NCBI GenBank assembly: GCA_026874595.1
Contig: CM049311.1
Span: 70,540,453 to 70,604,452 of the forward strand
DNA: 64,000 nt
Reading direction: 5' to 3'
Source: Sipunculus nudus
Lineage: Eukaryota > Annelida > Sipuncula > Golfingiida > Sipunculidae
The notes beneath the pieces are model-generated. The model saw nothing but the letters and a program-made list of their open reading frames with translations. It did no database searches and was not told where the DNA came from. This document shows, piece after piece, positions 12,047 to 25,648 of the stretch (position 1 is the stretch's first letter; every line of letters begins with the position of its first letter). The translations under genes were made by a program, and so were the position numbers.

Positions 12047-13357
12047 GAGAATGACCAGGATTCAGATCCAGATTATAACTGACGGTGGCACTGAATTGTT
12101 GCCGTGAAACTCTTCTTTGGCCATGCCTAGAAACTTCCTGGCTTTGATCTTGAAGTGTAATGGAAGATGCTAAGTGTTTTATGAAGAGAAAATTTTCCAT
12201 AAATTCCCATAAATCCTAAGGAATCTGGCATTATATGGGAATTTCACAAAGGGTCTAATTCATAGTACGGCTCTGAAAACGGAAAAGTCCTGGACAAACC
12301 CAGCTCAAGCCACATGGACCTATGTCAACATTACAATGGTAAAATGCTTGTAATGAATAAATAAAATAAAAGTATAAATATTGAGGAATGTATCATGGAA
12401 ACATGCTAAGAAAACATCCCCAATGTTACAAAATATGTTAAATTATGAATGAAAAAGCTTTTCAATTTTGAATGTCAATTAACATCCATCTTCAATAAGA
12501 GAATCTAGATTTATTATGTACATTTCAGGAATCTATCAATATAGCCTTGGTTGTGTTGGTACACAATAAATTTGTTATGATGGTAATGCAGTAATTGGGA
12601 GAAAGTAGATGGATCTGGCAGAAGTCAGATGAGGAAGATAATGAGGACAAACTGTGATTACACCTAGGTCATCATGCTCTTTCATTTCCTCAAGTCCGCA
12701 AAATGTCTCACGATCTCTCATCCAATGATTTTCATGTCTCATTCATTTCCTGACCAACCCTAACCAATCTTCCGTGGAAGGAGGGATGCTGTAAAAAGTC
12801 ACCTACAGAAAACTGCTGACGCCTGCAAATACTGAGATGGGTTGTTACTTTGTATAAGTCAGCTCTTACGGATGATCTATCCAGCATGCTTGGCACTATC
12901 TACCATAAAAATACCCGCATTTAACCTTGAGGATTCATAAGCAAGGACTTATAAATGTCATTCTCAAGTTTTAACCATGATTTGAAAGCCCTTTTCTGCC
13001 AACTTTAATTTAGAGTATATTTTTATATTAATGCAAAAAAAAAGTGTTCACACCTCTTTGTTAGCGAACAGAAATCTATAATGTGTTAATTCACGGAACA
13101 CGTTGTAATGTATTGGTTCAAAACCTGTGTAAAGGTATAAATATTCACGTTAAATTTGTAAATTAAGAATAAGAAATTTGATCACATGATAAGCAATTGA
13201 GTTTAAATGTTTGCAAAATGCATCAGTATTTGATACCTTAGTATTTCTGCACATTCCTTCAAGTTTACCATGTTAATTTTTGCTTTAAATAATATGTTTT
13301 TACATATTTTATCTATTGATTTTTCTCTGAAGGGAAATAAATAATCTTGATGTTAAC
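12046..13357. other. unique A+T-rich DNA
   Basis: I see no supported gene, repeat or RNA. Confidence 0.5.
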
Positions 13358-13840
13358 TAATGAGAGACAGTCACCAGTTATAGTGTTACTCATAAGAGAT
13401 ATAGTCCCAACCAGTTATATTGAACCTCATAGGGAGAGTCAGCAGTTATAGTGTAGCTCATGAGATACTCAATGCCCAGTTACAGTAAAAGTATAATTCA
13501 TGAGATAATAGTTACTTATGAGTTATAGTCACCACTTATAGTGACCTCATGAGATATAGTAACCACTCATAATAAATATGCCTCATAAATTTGAGTGTCA
13601 GTCACAGTTTTATCGTAACTCATGAGAGACTATAAGTCAACAGTTACTGTGTAACTCATGACAAGGAGTCAGTTAAAAATTACAATGTTATGCATGAAGA
13701 TAGTAAGTAACTATAGTTACAGTATACCTCAAGAGATACCATCAGTAATCAGATAGTGTAACACTTAAAGAGATATAATTATCACTTTAAGTTTACCACA
13801 TGAGAATGTGTCACTCAGCAGTCACAGTGTAACTCATCAA
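13358..13840. repeat. decayed tandem repeat with AACTCATGAGA-type core
   Basis: About ten loosely related units of 40-50 bp combine 'CAGTTATAGTGTAACTCATGAGA' variants, for example near 13375, 13440, 13495, 13545, 13615, 13650, 13730 and 13815. Divergence is high, so the array is old. Confidence 0.65.
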
Positions 13841-15090
13841 GTCGATCATGCTTTCTTACATAATTTTTACTTCAATGCACAAACCCTTTTGTCAAAAATT
13901 TGAAATTCTGCACAGAGGTTTTTAACACAACCTTATACAGATAAAGTTATACAGATAACAGTTGATTATTGGTGCTGGGCCTCAAGGTTACTGGAAGAAT
14001 ACAACATAATTTATTATTGAATACCTGAAAGGTCAATCCACAGCATCTTGCATATATCTACACGGAGAAGAGCATGCACAAAAGCTGGGTTCAAAATCAT
14101 GGTTGTAACTAAATGAACCTTAGTGTGTATAGACAAAATTATGCATAAAGAGTCTTAGGCAAACCAGCTGAGCACTATTCAGTTTGTAAATACTCATCTG
14201 AGCACTTCCCATAAAACCAAATTACCATCATCAAACCAAAGGGGTGGGCAATCTAGCAGTTGTATATAAAGGTTATAAGTACAGATTAATTCAAATGTCT
14301 TAAATGAAGCATGCACACTTAGGAGACACTAAAGTGATTGCTGAAGAGGGCTATTCCACAAATTGCCATGATTACTCTTTATTGGCTATACTTCGGGCCT
14401 CATATTAGCTCCTATTGGCTAACGGTGAGTGGCAATATATCTTCGACTGATTGGTTTATATCATTCCATACTGCCACTAAGTGACCACAGGGGAGATGCA
14501 AGATGCCGTATGATGGGAAATGCGGGACAGTGCAGTCTCCAAATGAGGCAGGTTTCCTGCTAGCCTGGCAACTTGGTGCTAGCTTAAACAGACTCCTGCT
14601 CTTTAATCATTGGTCTCAAGATTAATGTCCTTTGTTCACTAGACACTGGTGAAATCCCTGTAGCAAATACCATATTAATCATCATTATATATACTAACCT
14701 ACCTCAGTATGACAACCCTAATATCATGAGAAATCATGCTGTACATATCACACTTTATTCTGTGCCCCAGAAGTAATTGTCTTAATACAAATGTGAACGT
14801 ATATGTCGCACTTTGGTAACACAAGTGTTCTACAAGAAACCCAAAAAGGGTTTCAATTCTAACTATTCACATAAAAGTGATGGGTAACCTGGAACAAGTC
14901 ACTCTGTTACTTGCATGGTTGTCTTTTTTTATTTGGTGGGGAGTGTTTGACTGTAATATAGAGCTGTTGTAGTTATGTTCTTGGATCCTTGGATAAGACT
15001 GTATCAACACCACTGGTTCCCCGGTTTTATCGGGGTTTTTTTCAATTCAACAAGGAACCAAAGTGTCATAGAAATAAGTGGACATATCAA
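13841..15090. other. unique DNA with a CCAAT-rich island
   Basis: Mostly featureless. The segment 14330-14620 is less A+T rich and holds three ATTGG (CCAAT-box complement) sites at 14381, 14414 and 14450. A GC hairpin followed by seven T lies at 15019-15042. Neither is attached to a recognisable gene. Confidence 0.4.
14381..14454. promoter_or_regulatory. cluster of three inverted CCAAT boxes
   Basis: ATTGGCTA at 14381, ATTGGCTAA at 14414 and ATTGGTTT at 14450 give NF-Y-type spacings of 33 and 36 bp. Such clusters occur in animal promoters and enhancers. No adjacent first exon is evident. Confidence 0.25.
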
Positions 15091-15094
15091 TGCA

Positions 15095-15110
15095 ATATAT
15101 ATATATATAT
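15095..15110. repeat. short (TA)n microsatellite
   Basis: About eight TA units. Confidence 0.9.
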
Positions 15111-15954
15111 AGTTGTGAAGTAAAATTGCTTAAAATAATTAATTTAATTAAAAGAAACACAAAACCTTCCAGAATGTCTAGGAAATCCTATAAATTTGAC
15201 ATATGAGAAACAGTATATTTATAGGATACCTAAGTCCCCACTTAATGTAATCACATTCAAAAACCCACATGTTTAATTAATTTTATCAGTTGAAAGAAAA
15301 CAATTAACCAACATAAGCTTATATTTGAACCAGGATGTCATCAAATATAAATTGAAGGTTTTATAAATACAGCGTAAATGACAGAAAAGTTCAACCCCAT
15401 GTGCTTTTTACTGTCAAATTTTAGGAAAAATAATCTTTTAAGAATATTATCAAATAAAAGGTGAAAATACAGCAATGAAACAAAGTATGGATTAATCCAG
15501 TTACATTTCCTAATTCCTATACTTGTCAACTCCCAAAAGCCTGGCAAAATGGCAATTTCCCTTGGGTCAGTTTAGTGTCCATCCATTCTTAGACAAAATG
15601 TTGCTTTTATTAGGTACACTAGACCATATACATGTTCAAAGAAGTAAAGAGAGAAAGAACCAGTAATTGCTGCATACATGTTATTTTTGTAAATTTCACC
15701 TAAGAACTTTCACTCAAGAAAATAATATGCACTTAAAAGTTCAAAAGGTAATTTCATATTTATATTCATTTCCCAAGGGGCTTCTGTGACAATTTACTGA
15801 AAGTTCATGCTGTCATAAAGCCACAAAAAGGGGATTTGTGAGATGTGAATTCCACAAAATTTCTTTTTTTCCCCAGAATTTCATCGTTTTTGGTAACACT
15901 AGTTTAGAATAATCCTGAGAATGAAAAGTAAGTTATACATGTCCATGGATATTA
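15111..15954. other. unique A+T-rich DNA
   Basis: Nothing supported. Confidence 0.5.
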
Positions 15955-16410
15955 ACATTAAAGGGGGCTATTCTGACATATGAGGTCTATTAACTAATGA
16001 TAATCCCTTCTACCATTTATAAAAATAGACCAAAAAATGCTGATACCACCATCCACACAGGCTGTTTGTTTTGTTTATATCCATTTGTTTGGGGCCCATC
16101 AAAATAATCTATACACATTCAGCAAGGGCATCTGGCACCATGTCAGATGAACCAGTGTTTTGCTAAATGAGTTTTACAACTATAGACCTTTCAGCGTGCA
16201 CACACATATGTAATCAACCACTTTTTTTCTGTTTGTCAACACTGGCACATTTACCATGTTCACTTACAGCTTGTGGATAAACAAGCTCATTTGTCGAGGT
16301 AAGATAAGAAATGTTATTAACAGGAATTACCTTCAGTTCATTAATATGTATGCAGTAAGCCAGAAATCACAGAAAAGGTATGTGAATAGCTTGCTGTAAA
16401 TAACAAAATT
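15955..16410. repeat. family-2 dispersed repeat, copy 2
   Basis: It shares the landmark order with copy 1: ATTAAAGGGGGCTA, AAAATAGACCA, CACACAGGCTGTTTGTTTTG, GCAAGGGCATCTGGCACCA, CTGTTTGTCAACACTGG, GATAAACAAGCTCA and GGAATTACC. More diverged than the other two copies. Confidence 0.6.
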
Positions 16411-19400
16411 TAATGTCAATAGAAGCTAAGAATTTGTTCAATTATGATGAACAAAATCTGAAAGCAAGTCATTAACAACTAAAAAAGGGTATAAAATAAG
16501 TATAACATTTTATAATTTAAAAACTTAAATTTCAAATTCTGCAAACAGGATATTTTGTTATTTAATAGGACCGGCAACAGGGAAAATGTTCATTTAAAAC
16601 TTAAAAGGGTTCAATGTTCTAAATGAGGACACATTTTTGCCAGAATGTAATCAATAACTTAAAACCACAGGAGAAGAAATCAACTTTGATTGATTGCCAG
16701 CATTAAAAGCAGTTATGAACATGTGAGTAATGAATGACACCCACATTAAATCATTAATCCGTTTGCTGACCTGAATGAATGTTAAATTACCTGTAAGGAT
16801 ACTTTTACCTGTTGGCTTTGTTAACTAAATATATGTGACATATCTCCACGTTCTATAACATTAGCTGATAATGGTTGGTTTTTCTCAATGTGAATTCTTT
16901 AATTGAGCTGTGAAGTGATAAATTACAGGAAATATGACTTTGTCATTTCTTCCAATGGGTTATTTTGTGACCTTTGTGGAATCCTAATGTCTGGGTTGAA
17001 CTATATGAAATACCTGGTATAGGATCTAAGATGTCTGGATGTAAAATAAGTTTCTAGCTCTAAAGTTAAGAAATAGGTCTTGTAACTAACAACAGACAAT
17101 TCCTATATCTATAGTAAAAGATACATGCATACAGGAATAGCATAGTCTTGTTAGTGTTAAAGCAGATGGCATCAGGGTCTATACCTAACCTTGCGTTAAA
17201 AGACCTTTTCCATTTCACTAGCGACACCTGTTGGCAATATTTAACATCTATGGTTAGGGGTAGTAGGCCTACACTTGTACAGGAGTCAATGGCAGAAGCA
17301 TGCAGTTGCGTTTTTGGCCCTGTTACATTAAACTGACTCAACACCAATATCACCAATTTTTTACCAAAGCCAAAAATAATAAGTTCATGAAGAAAAGCTG
17401 CGTTTACATCTGACATTCCATGCTGACTGCGTTAAAAATAATAAAGTTAATTAGGCTACTCAAAAGTAGAGATGTTCATGAATTTTTTATTCATGAAATA
17501 TTAATATCCAATTTACACCTTGTTTGCAAAAAGTTTTTGAAAATATTATTAATATGTTAAAATAAAACATGGTTATAAAATGTTTTCAACACTTTTCTAA
17601 ATGTTCCCTTATCCTGTAATAATTTGTCGATAAATATGTTATATTTTTTCAATTGCATTTAAGTGTTACATTTCAAATATTTCTTATGGAAAATTTTATA
17701 ATATTCTTAGAATGTAATCAAAATATTTCTTTCATAAATATATTATTTTGACAGGGTTGTAAGTATAATAAAAATCTATTATATATTACTATTATATATA
17801 TTAATATTTTTCAACACTTAAATTAAAAGTTTAAACAAATTTGTCATATTTTAAAAATGTCTAACATTTTTTATCTGTTAAATTCTATAAATGTTTATGA
17901 TTTTATAAATGGTCTATTGAGACAACTGTTCAACTTATTGAAAATGTTTGTTTAATGTTTTGTGCTGTGTGGATGTATTCACACATTAATTAATTAAACA
18001 ATTTCAATACACCAATAATGGCAAAATGATTAACAAAAGTATACGATTCTGTGTTGCTGGGTTATACTTGCATTCTCTTTACTCTCTATTGGTCACCTGA
18101 ACACTGGAGACTCAAAATCAAATGAACAAGATATCCTCATCTCCCCTGTACACTACTGTTCACATGCAGCCCAGGGGTCAGCTTACTTGAACCCTACAAA
18201 TGACTTGCAGTGCAGATGCACCCAGTGCCCATGCTTCTGGAAAAAGTCTGTTGATACCATGATGGTGTTATGACCATACATCTAACAGGTGAAAACTGAG
18301 CTCTGAATACCTTAAAAGCTGCATTACCCAGATGAGACAATATAGGCTTCATTAAAAGTAAACAAAGGAATCACATATACAGCTGCCTGTTTTTTTTCTG
18401 GTTATATTTTCACTAAATCTTGAACATGAGACAGTGAGACATGAGAATAAAACTAGGTCCTTTTTTCTCTTTATGTCTTCAGCCAGAGTTTTAAGATAAG
18501 GAAAGGTCAGAGTGTTTTATTATTATAAATGGGGTCCAATGCTGCTCTAAAATTGAGCCTGCAGTGAATGTTTTTGCCAGCTTTGATTAGCTGTAGTACC
18601 AGGGCCTCAAGTGAGACTTCTGCAAGCTGCCACCATTGAATTTCAGGTTTTTTTTCAGCAAAGTGTCAAAACACATCCATTGTGGGTCAGACAGTTTTTA
18701 AGCTGGGCTCATTCAAGGACACAGTGTGGGTGTTGCTGGCAAGAGAATAAGTACACTTGACATTCAAACGACTCCAACAAGTGCTATAGAAAGCAAGAAA
18801 TTTATGTCGGCATTTAAATATCATTATTTTTCCCTGTAAAAGATGAAATTGATTTGGGATTTATGACTATGTCATTCAACCTAGCCATGTTAACAGATGC
18901 TAGAAGGCAATATTAATATATCAATGACCTTGACTTTGTGACCTGATATATGTGACCTTGAACCCTAATTGTCCTCTACAACTATTTCTCACAGGATATA
19001 CAGGGCTATATATTTCTAACCTCTGAAGATACAGGGATAAACCCTAACCAAAAGAATGTATGTTATCCTGAACTGTCTCATATTTTTAGAAAGGGTTTGA
19101 GAAAGGCAAGAGAGTCATCTGTAGCAAGCATATTCAAGAGAGGTCTGACCAAGGGGACAATCCAGTTGTGATCATTTTCATTTTACAATTAATCCACTGT
19201 GTATGCATATGACTACAGTAAGCAGTAATGATTATGATCTAGTGATACTATCTAAAATATCTGAAACTACACAGAGTACACATTATAAAGAACACTAAAG
19301 TTAATCTTATGTTGATTATACATAACATATTAGGTTGACCATTTTTCCAAAAGAACAATAAAACATTTAAATGTTCTTTTAAAGCAGAAAAATAGAAATA

Positions 19401-21944
19401 CTAATTTTATAGATTTAACAAGTGCCCATGCATTCTCTTTCCTGAAAACTGTTTGTACCTATACGTACTATTGCTAGTTGAATAAACAATATAATGTCTT
19501 CTGTCTGCTTACTAAAGTTATAAAGTTACTTTAAAAATGCATGATCAACCTGGTTGATCGAAGTTTTACGACATATAATTATTATTTTATATATTTTAAA
19601 TGTACTTTTCATGTATGTTATCAAGTAGTCTTCATTACCTTTTACTTGAAACCAAATATGTCTCTGCACATAAAAAGTGTTTAAGTTGGATACTCCAGTT
19701 CATATGTTTAAGAATTTCTAACAGGATTTTCGATGTAGATAAATTAAGATAATATGAAGTCTGACTAGTTAACATTCCAATAAATGATTGCTTGCTTGTA
19801 GATTATTGTAATGGCTGAGAATAACATATACTGCCTTGCCATAAAAGTATTCTGCTATTGCCAGTATGGCCTGTATTCCTCCTGCTACCCAGTTCAACAT
19901 GTCATTAATTTTCACATAACAGAAAATTGAATGATGTAACTTGGCAGTAATTTGGTTTAAACAGCTCCAAGATCCATGTATTCCTATATAATGTTCAAAA
20001 CAAAGATGTACTTCATACATGTGTTGTTGCTTGCTGCAAGTACATGGGAGTCAACCTAAGTCTCCTACAGCCATTACAGATGAATCTGTTTCTGTGGTAG
20101 ATTTGTGCCTCGCACACGATTATATTCCATCAAGTCATGCATGAGGTTTCCCTGAAACTGGCCTTGCATATTCAGCAACAGTATTTACAGGGTTTCTTCC
20201 TTTGCTGGCTTCTAAACAGAGATAGATCAGGCTGAAGCCAAGAAACCGCTAAGACCAAGCTTAGACTGACTGGCTGAAAGATGGTCCCAGAAATCACGAC
20301 ATACATAGCCTTCGAGCAGGCAAGTCCTGCCACAGGAGACGGAGGTCCTCATTTCATGCAGGGGTACTTACTGTGGGAATATATTGACAGACAATATGAA
20401 TCCTTATATTCAAAATTAGTCACAGTACTCAGCAGTGAGCAAAATAATTCAGTTTAATTGTAACCAAATACAGCCAAGTTTGTTCAACTGGACACTCAAA
20501 TTTTATAAACCATAGGGTCTTTCTGAAACTGCTGAGTGTAGAGAACGACCAGACTAAAGCATGAAAAAAACATTTTATAAATACCTCTCAGTAATTAAAC
20601 AAATGAAAATAAAAATTACCAGTATAGGTAAGCACCATTTTGTTTCCATGTGCTGAAAAGGGTAAAATACTTTGTATAAAAAAAAATGACCATGAGTCAA
20701 ATGTTAACATAATGGCAGGATATACTTAGCAATTATTCTGACATCAAGATTTTACACTACATGATTTCCCCTGCTTCATACATAATAGAAAAAGTTTCTG
20801 TTTGATGGTCCTTTGTGAATGAATGTGAAATTTCTCTAGATTTTATTGGAAAATATAGATAAGACCTATCTTGGGACACATGTGGCATCATGCTTGACAG
20901 TTAAAGACCATGGATGGGCATTTCTGAGGCATTTAATGAGTTCCATGACAATGGCTAAGTGGCACCACCGTCAATTACAATACTGATATCTTTCCAAAAT
21001 GTTTTGAAAATGTGAGTTCAACCTTGCACCAAATTCTACTGCATAAAGTGGACTTTATAATGGATATGTATCATAGTAATGAAACACCTACTAGTACAAG
21101 GCCCTAGAATTAAACATGGCCCTATCACTAACTTCTAAAATTCTGATTATATATTCTTGTGTATTTTTTCTCAAAATATACTTTAAAATATAAAAACAAC
21201 TAAAATATTCAGATGGCGCCACCAAACTAGTTTGTAGCACACCTTGCTGGCCTGCCAGCCTCCAACTACTGTGAAAAACTACAAACAGTCAGACAAGGAG
21301 TGACAAACAAAGAACAACAGATGGACATCACATGGCAATAGCCCATGTGTTAGCTAAAAACATGGTAAAGTAATGGCATTTGGTCACTAAAAACCTTGTC
21401 AATGGTTACAAGTTTTGATTTTGATCTTGCCTGGTAACTAAAGGCATGTACATTTGCTAGAAGGATGGCTCAAAAAAAAGACAGGATTTCCAAGAAATTA
21501 GTCTCAGGAAGTCACTGCCTCTGCTCAAAAATACCTTTGGTTTGTAAGAACCTTTTACTCTCTGTCTCTAGAAGAACGCTTATACTTCATCAGTGTAAGA
21601 GCAACATAAAAAGCCTCCCCTAACAGCATGAGGAGTTGCCATTTACTGTGAGCAGCTTTCCTATTAGATTAATCAGGATGCTGTCAATTGATTTCCTGTG
21701 CCCCCTTGCTTTTTGAGTAGATATCTGTTGTGGACCACAACAGCACAGTCTTCCATATGTTCTAATATACTCATCTTGTTCACTTTGTGTGATATTTCAA
21801 TTCCATTACTACTGAGAAAGTATTAAGAATTCTTGTGTTTTTTAGTTATTTTAAATTTTTATATTGTAATGGTAAAAAATCACATATTAAATATGTCCTA
21901 GATAATATTCAGTATACATAATCGATACTTTCTTCATTTGAAAT
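16411..21944. other. unique DNA, very A+T-rich at 17460-17930
   Basis: This is the longest featureless stretch. It contains a 116-codon minus-strand open frame (17066-17416) with no recognisable domain and no splice support; one or two of this length are expected by chance. A short run of GACCTTGACTTTGTGACCT near 18927-18962 resembles molluscan dispersed repeats. A 17-bp palindrome lies at 19543. The stretch 20040-20360 is somewhat less A+T rich but has no clear exon. Confidence 0.45.
19543..19559. other. 17-bp perfect palindrome
   Basis: GATCAACCTGGTTGATC has 8-bp arms around a single T. It has no known role and may be chance. Confidence 0.6.
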
Positions 21945-22165
21945 CAATATTACAACTGACAGTGAAACCACTCCAAAAATGCCAAGTATGTCCTAAGGGG
22001 GGTCACTTCTCCTATTCGAATAAATTCTGAAAACTTTTACATTATATTGTGAATGAGCTATAACAGCACCATGTATGAAGAGCCAAGTGAACTGAACAAG
22101 AACAGGTAAATTGCTAGAAAAATTATATGGGATAATGTACAGTTAAAAAAAGGGCCATACTTCTG
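21945..22165. repeat. family-3 dispersed repeat, copy 2
   Basis: Contains ACTGACAGTG, CCAAGTATGTCCTAAGGGGG and GTGAATGAGCTATAACAGCA, matching the order and approximate spacing of 10060-10240. Confidence 0.45.
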
Positions 22166-24501
22166 AACTAACGCAATATAATGGATTATAAGGTGATAGC
22201 CGTACACCCAAAGCAAGGTCACCGTGTAGATTAGTAGTTTGAAGGTTATTGATTCCACTTCAACAATCAATCAAGTCTTGGTGAAAAGGGCCATACACTC
22301 TGGTCTCATATTGATTTAATTCTATATAGATATATTCTTTTAATGCAGCATCCCTGGGGAAAAAACCTGTAATTTAAAAATTAATAAAAAAAATTTGAAA
22401 AAGTTTCAAATGCCTATTATAACCCATTAAGTATATCACATTTTAAATTGAGTACAGAGTTATTTTAAATGATATATATATATATTTTTGAAATTCACAT
22501 TAATCTTAATTTTTTTTTATATTTTTGAAAATTTTCATTTTTTAACCTTGTCCAAGGTTTCATTGTATCTGCTTACTCAAACTTGTACATTTTAGGGTGA
22601 AGAAGACACTTCTTCTGGCAAAGAAATTAGCCAAAGACTTTAGTGTAAAAGAGCAGATAGAATCCACCCCATTGTACTCAAGCACCAATTGTCCACTGAA
22701 TATACAGGGCAGGTCCTCTGTTTGGCAAAGGTTAATTTGTTATTATAGGAGAATACCGGTAGTCTAATATTCATTAGTAAACTCCCTGGTGAAAATATAT
22801 ACAACCATTGGTGAAGACGTGATTATAGTGCAGGAGGCCAGACTGCATGGAAACATGATTCCCTGGAAACTTTCATAAGGTAGACCTGCCATTATCAATT
22901 TGGCAGTTGTACTTCAGATAACTTGTGACACATATAATGACTGCTTGGGTTTGTGTATTTCTCAAAAATGCTGCAAAAAGCCTACAAGAGTGTATTTCTG
23001 GAAGAATGTAATGCTATTTCAGATAGCAGAACTGGAAAAAAACCTATATCTAAAATCAATGCAGAAGTTGCTTTGTATTCATTATAGATCCCATGAAGTA
23101 TATATTATTTTAAAGTGTTTTTTATGATTGTATGAATATTTTCAAAAAAAAATTTCTTTGACTTTAATATGATATTTAACATGTTAAATTTTAAGAACAC
23201 AGCAACAGCAAGCCACTTTCTAGTTGGCTAATATTAAACCATATGACAATATCTCAAAAATGTTTTTTTTTTCTCTATCATGTCTCTATCTACCTTTAAA
23301 CTGAAACCTTAAACTTATTCAATAAAAAATTTAAAATATAATTTTTCAACAAAAGACACCAAGAGAAGAGATGAAAGAAAAGCACATTTGAGATATTGTC
23401 ACGTAGTTAAATATTTATACACTAAAAGGTGGCGTAAAAAAGTGAACCTTTTAAAAATTTGTTTTTTGTTACAAAATCATGTAAAAATGAATGAAAATTT
23501 CAGAACTATGTATACCATTTACCACTGTATCAGGCTAAAATAATGTATAAATTATGGGGTCTTTAATGAAAATAAAACTTTAGGACTGCTGTTAGATATA
23601 GGGGTTTGGCCATGCAGTCCTGCTATTGTCAAATATAACAGATCTGCCATTGGTGAAACCAGATGTCATTTCTTTTAATTTTCAAATCATATACTATATC
23701 TAAGCTAGAGATAAGATTACTCATACTAAAATTGATGATATATATGACAGAATACTCATATCATATTATGCCATCTTATATGTTTTCATTTATATATACA
23801 CAAACAGGAATATGATAAATCAGGGGTTACCAGAAAAAAGTACAAACAAATATAAAACTTTTCCTGAGGATCACGTTCTGCTGACTTTGGAGCAGGAGGT
23901 CCCTGTCACCACCTCAGAAATTAAGGTGAAATGAAATTAAAAAGAATCAATTAAATTTGCTCTGTTTTAATGGTAAGCACATTTTGACTTGTAAACTGTA
24001 AACCCAAAATCTTAAAACAGAATGCTTAACCTTAATATATATAATTCTTACCATATGATAAAGTTCATACTGATTCAAAAGACAGTGGTACTAACAGACC
24101 TAGAATGAGGATCTCTGGGTGATCTGGCTAATAATCTGGAGATAAGAAAGGTGTTTGCAACTGATGCTGTATTAACCTACAGTATATTTATAGAAGGTGC
24201 TGCCATATTCATATCCTTGTCTATGTATCTGATAATGCATAAGCACTTCTTGCCTGCCTCTGCTTTATTTATACCTGTAATTGATGAGCTCAGTGTGATA
24301 AAATATATGGGTAGTCACTGTCAACTGATAGCAGAGTAATAGGTACATTAATATATTCCATGAGAACAGAAAATAGTCTGAGTGGTCATACTGATTGCTA
24401 ATCCTGCATTGTTTCATGATAATGCCTCTGGATGCTAAATATCAGAATAAGTGTATGATATGAGTCTAGACTCCAACTTAATCAACTTCTAATAGGATCA
24501 G
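22166..24501. other. unique A+T-rich DNA
   Basis: No gene supported. A splice-like minus-strand segment (AG before, GTAAGA after) around 24035-24083 has stops in all three frames and was rejected as coding. Confidence 0.5.
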
Positions 24502-24729
24502 TTCATGGGTGCAGCATAGACCCAACTCTATTTTATCAATGTAACCTTACAGATTAGATTCATGGGTGCAGCATAGACCCAACTCTATTTTAGCAATGTA
24601 ACCTTACAGATTAGATTCATGGGTGCAGCATAGACCCAACTCTATTTTAGCAATGTAACCTTACAGATTAGATTCATGGGTGCAGCATGGACCCAACTCT
24701 ATTTTAGCAATGTAACCTTACAGATTAGA
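24502..24729. repeat. 57-bp tandem repeat, four near-identical units
   Basis: Units begin at 24502, 24559, 24616 and 24673, each starting TTCATGGGTGCAGCAT and ending ACCTTACAGATTAGA. Only one or two bases differ between units (for example TTTATC/TTTAGC and GCATAG/GCATGG), so the array is young or recently homogenised. Although 57 is divisible by three, the frame starting at each unit hits TAG after five codons. Confidence 0.95.
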
Positions 24730-25528
24730 TTCTTTATCATAATGACCTTTGGCCTGGTTATCTCCACAGCCTGAGGTAAGATGGTTCATATCAGAAAGTC
24801 AGACGACTTCAGTTAAGACAAAAGTGGCTGTTTGTTACCACTATATGTCAACTTTAAAAAGATGTTACTAATCTGATTATGAAGGAAACCACCAATGATC
24901 GATATAATTGGCATACCACTCATATATATGTATATATATATATATAAGAGACCTTAAACAACTTGTACTAATAAACACATCTGTGAAAACTGTATGGTAA
25001 GAGTGTCAAAAACCGATTTCACCATTCAAGAAATTATGCACTGACACTGCAGAAAAAGAGAAAAGTAACAATATGTAAAAATGAAAAATAAGAAAAAGTA
25101 AAATTTTCAAAACAAGAAAAAGCATTATAAGAAGGACATGAGCACTTGCTGATGTTAGTGGAGCTATGAATCAATCTTGAGTCCTCATTTTTGCACAATT
25201 CAGCCACCAGGTAACAGACTGCACAGCTATAGCACACACTAATCCATTGGTGTATTAATTTGACATTTCAAGCAGTCTGGACGTAACATCTTGGTAATGT
25301 ATCAAAGGACACCTACAGCATGCAAAATTTGGAGACGGTATAAATTGGTACAAACAGTTGGGCCTTCTACCTTTGAAAAAAAGTATAATCCCCCAATAAT
25401 CTGTGGATGAGGGTACAATATTCCATAGAGAATTCCTTGGGCTTGTATTGTCAATAAATGTGGGTCAAATGATAACCAGTCTCTCCATGAATACGTTCCC
25501 TCTTTGAGACTGTCTTTGGTGTACTTAC
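24730..25528. other. unique DNA with a short (TA)n
   Basis: A (TA)n run lies at about 24922-24945. The minus-strand open frame at 25302-25528 would be intronic if the ATG exon at 25529-25535 is real. Confidence 0.4.
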
Positions 25529-25535
25529 CCGCCAT
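25529..25535 (-). CDS. possible first coding exon, ATGGCGG then GTAAGT
   Basis: On the minus strand the sequence reads AAATATGGCGG directly followed by GTAAGT. This gives an ATG in good context (A at -3, G at +4), two codons (Met-Ala) plus one base, and a consensus donor. About 105 bp upstream on the same strand is TATTTATAAATG (around 25637-25648), a plausible TATA element. If the intron is not removed, the frame stays open to 25302 (77 codons), with no recognised domain. No downstream exon was confidently joined to it, so this is only a candidate gene start. Chance occurrence is the main alternative. Confidence 0.22.
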
Positions 25536-25636
25536 ATTTCTTTGCTCTATTTAACTCTGGCCTCTCAAATAATTCAAAATAACTCAACGGGGATGAATTT
25601 TTGTTTACAGACTAAAACGCAACATAAACCACTAGC

Positions 25637-25648
25637 ATTTATAAATAC
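25637..25648 (-). promoter_or_regulatory. possible TATA element upstream of the 25.5-kb ATG
   Basis: TATTTATAAATG on the minus strand, about 100 bp before the ATG at 25535. TATA-like strings are common in this A+T-rich DNA. Confidence 0.15.

Noticed and set aside
11781-12200. Open frames of 72-124 codons on both strands
   Set aside because: They translate the CT/CA microsatellite (LSLSLS, THTHTH, RERERE) and have no independent support.
15019-15042. GC hairpin CCCCG...CGGGG followed by seven T, like a bacterial terminator
   Set aside because: Context is eukaryotic with no upstream operon. A polymerase III terminator role is possible, but no tRNA-like gene lies upstream.
17066-17416. 116-codon minus-strand open frame
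   Set aside because: No domain or splice signal. With about two thirds A+T I estimate roughly two frames of 110 or more codons by chance in a 64-kb window.
24035-24083. Minus-strand segment with a good acceptor (TCCTCATTCTAG) and a GTAAGA donor
   Set aside because: All three frames contain stops, and the flanks show no other exon.
24725-24777. Plus-strand segment between the last 57-bp unit and CCTGAG|GTAAGA
   Set aside because: The acceptor lies in the tandem repeat, and the only long frame meets TGA at the donor.
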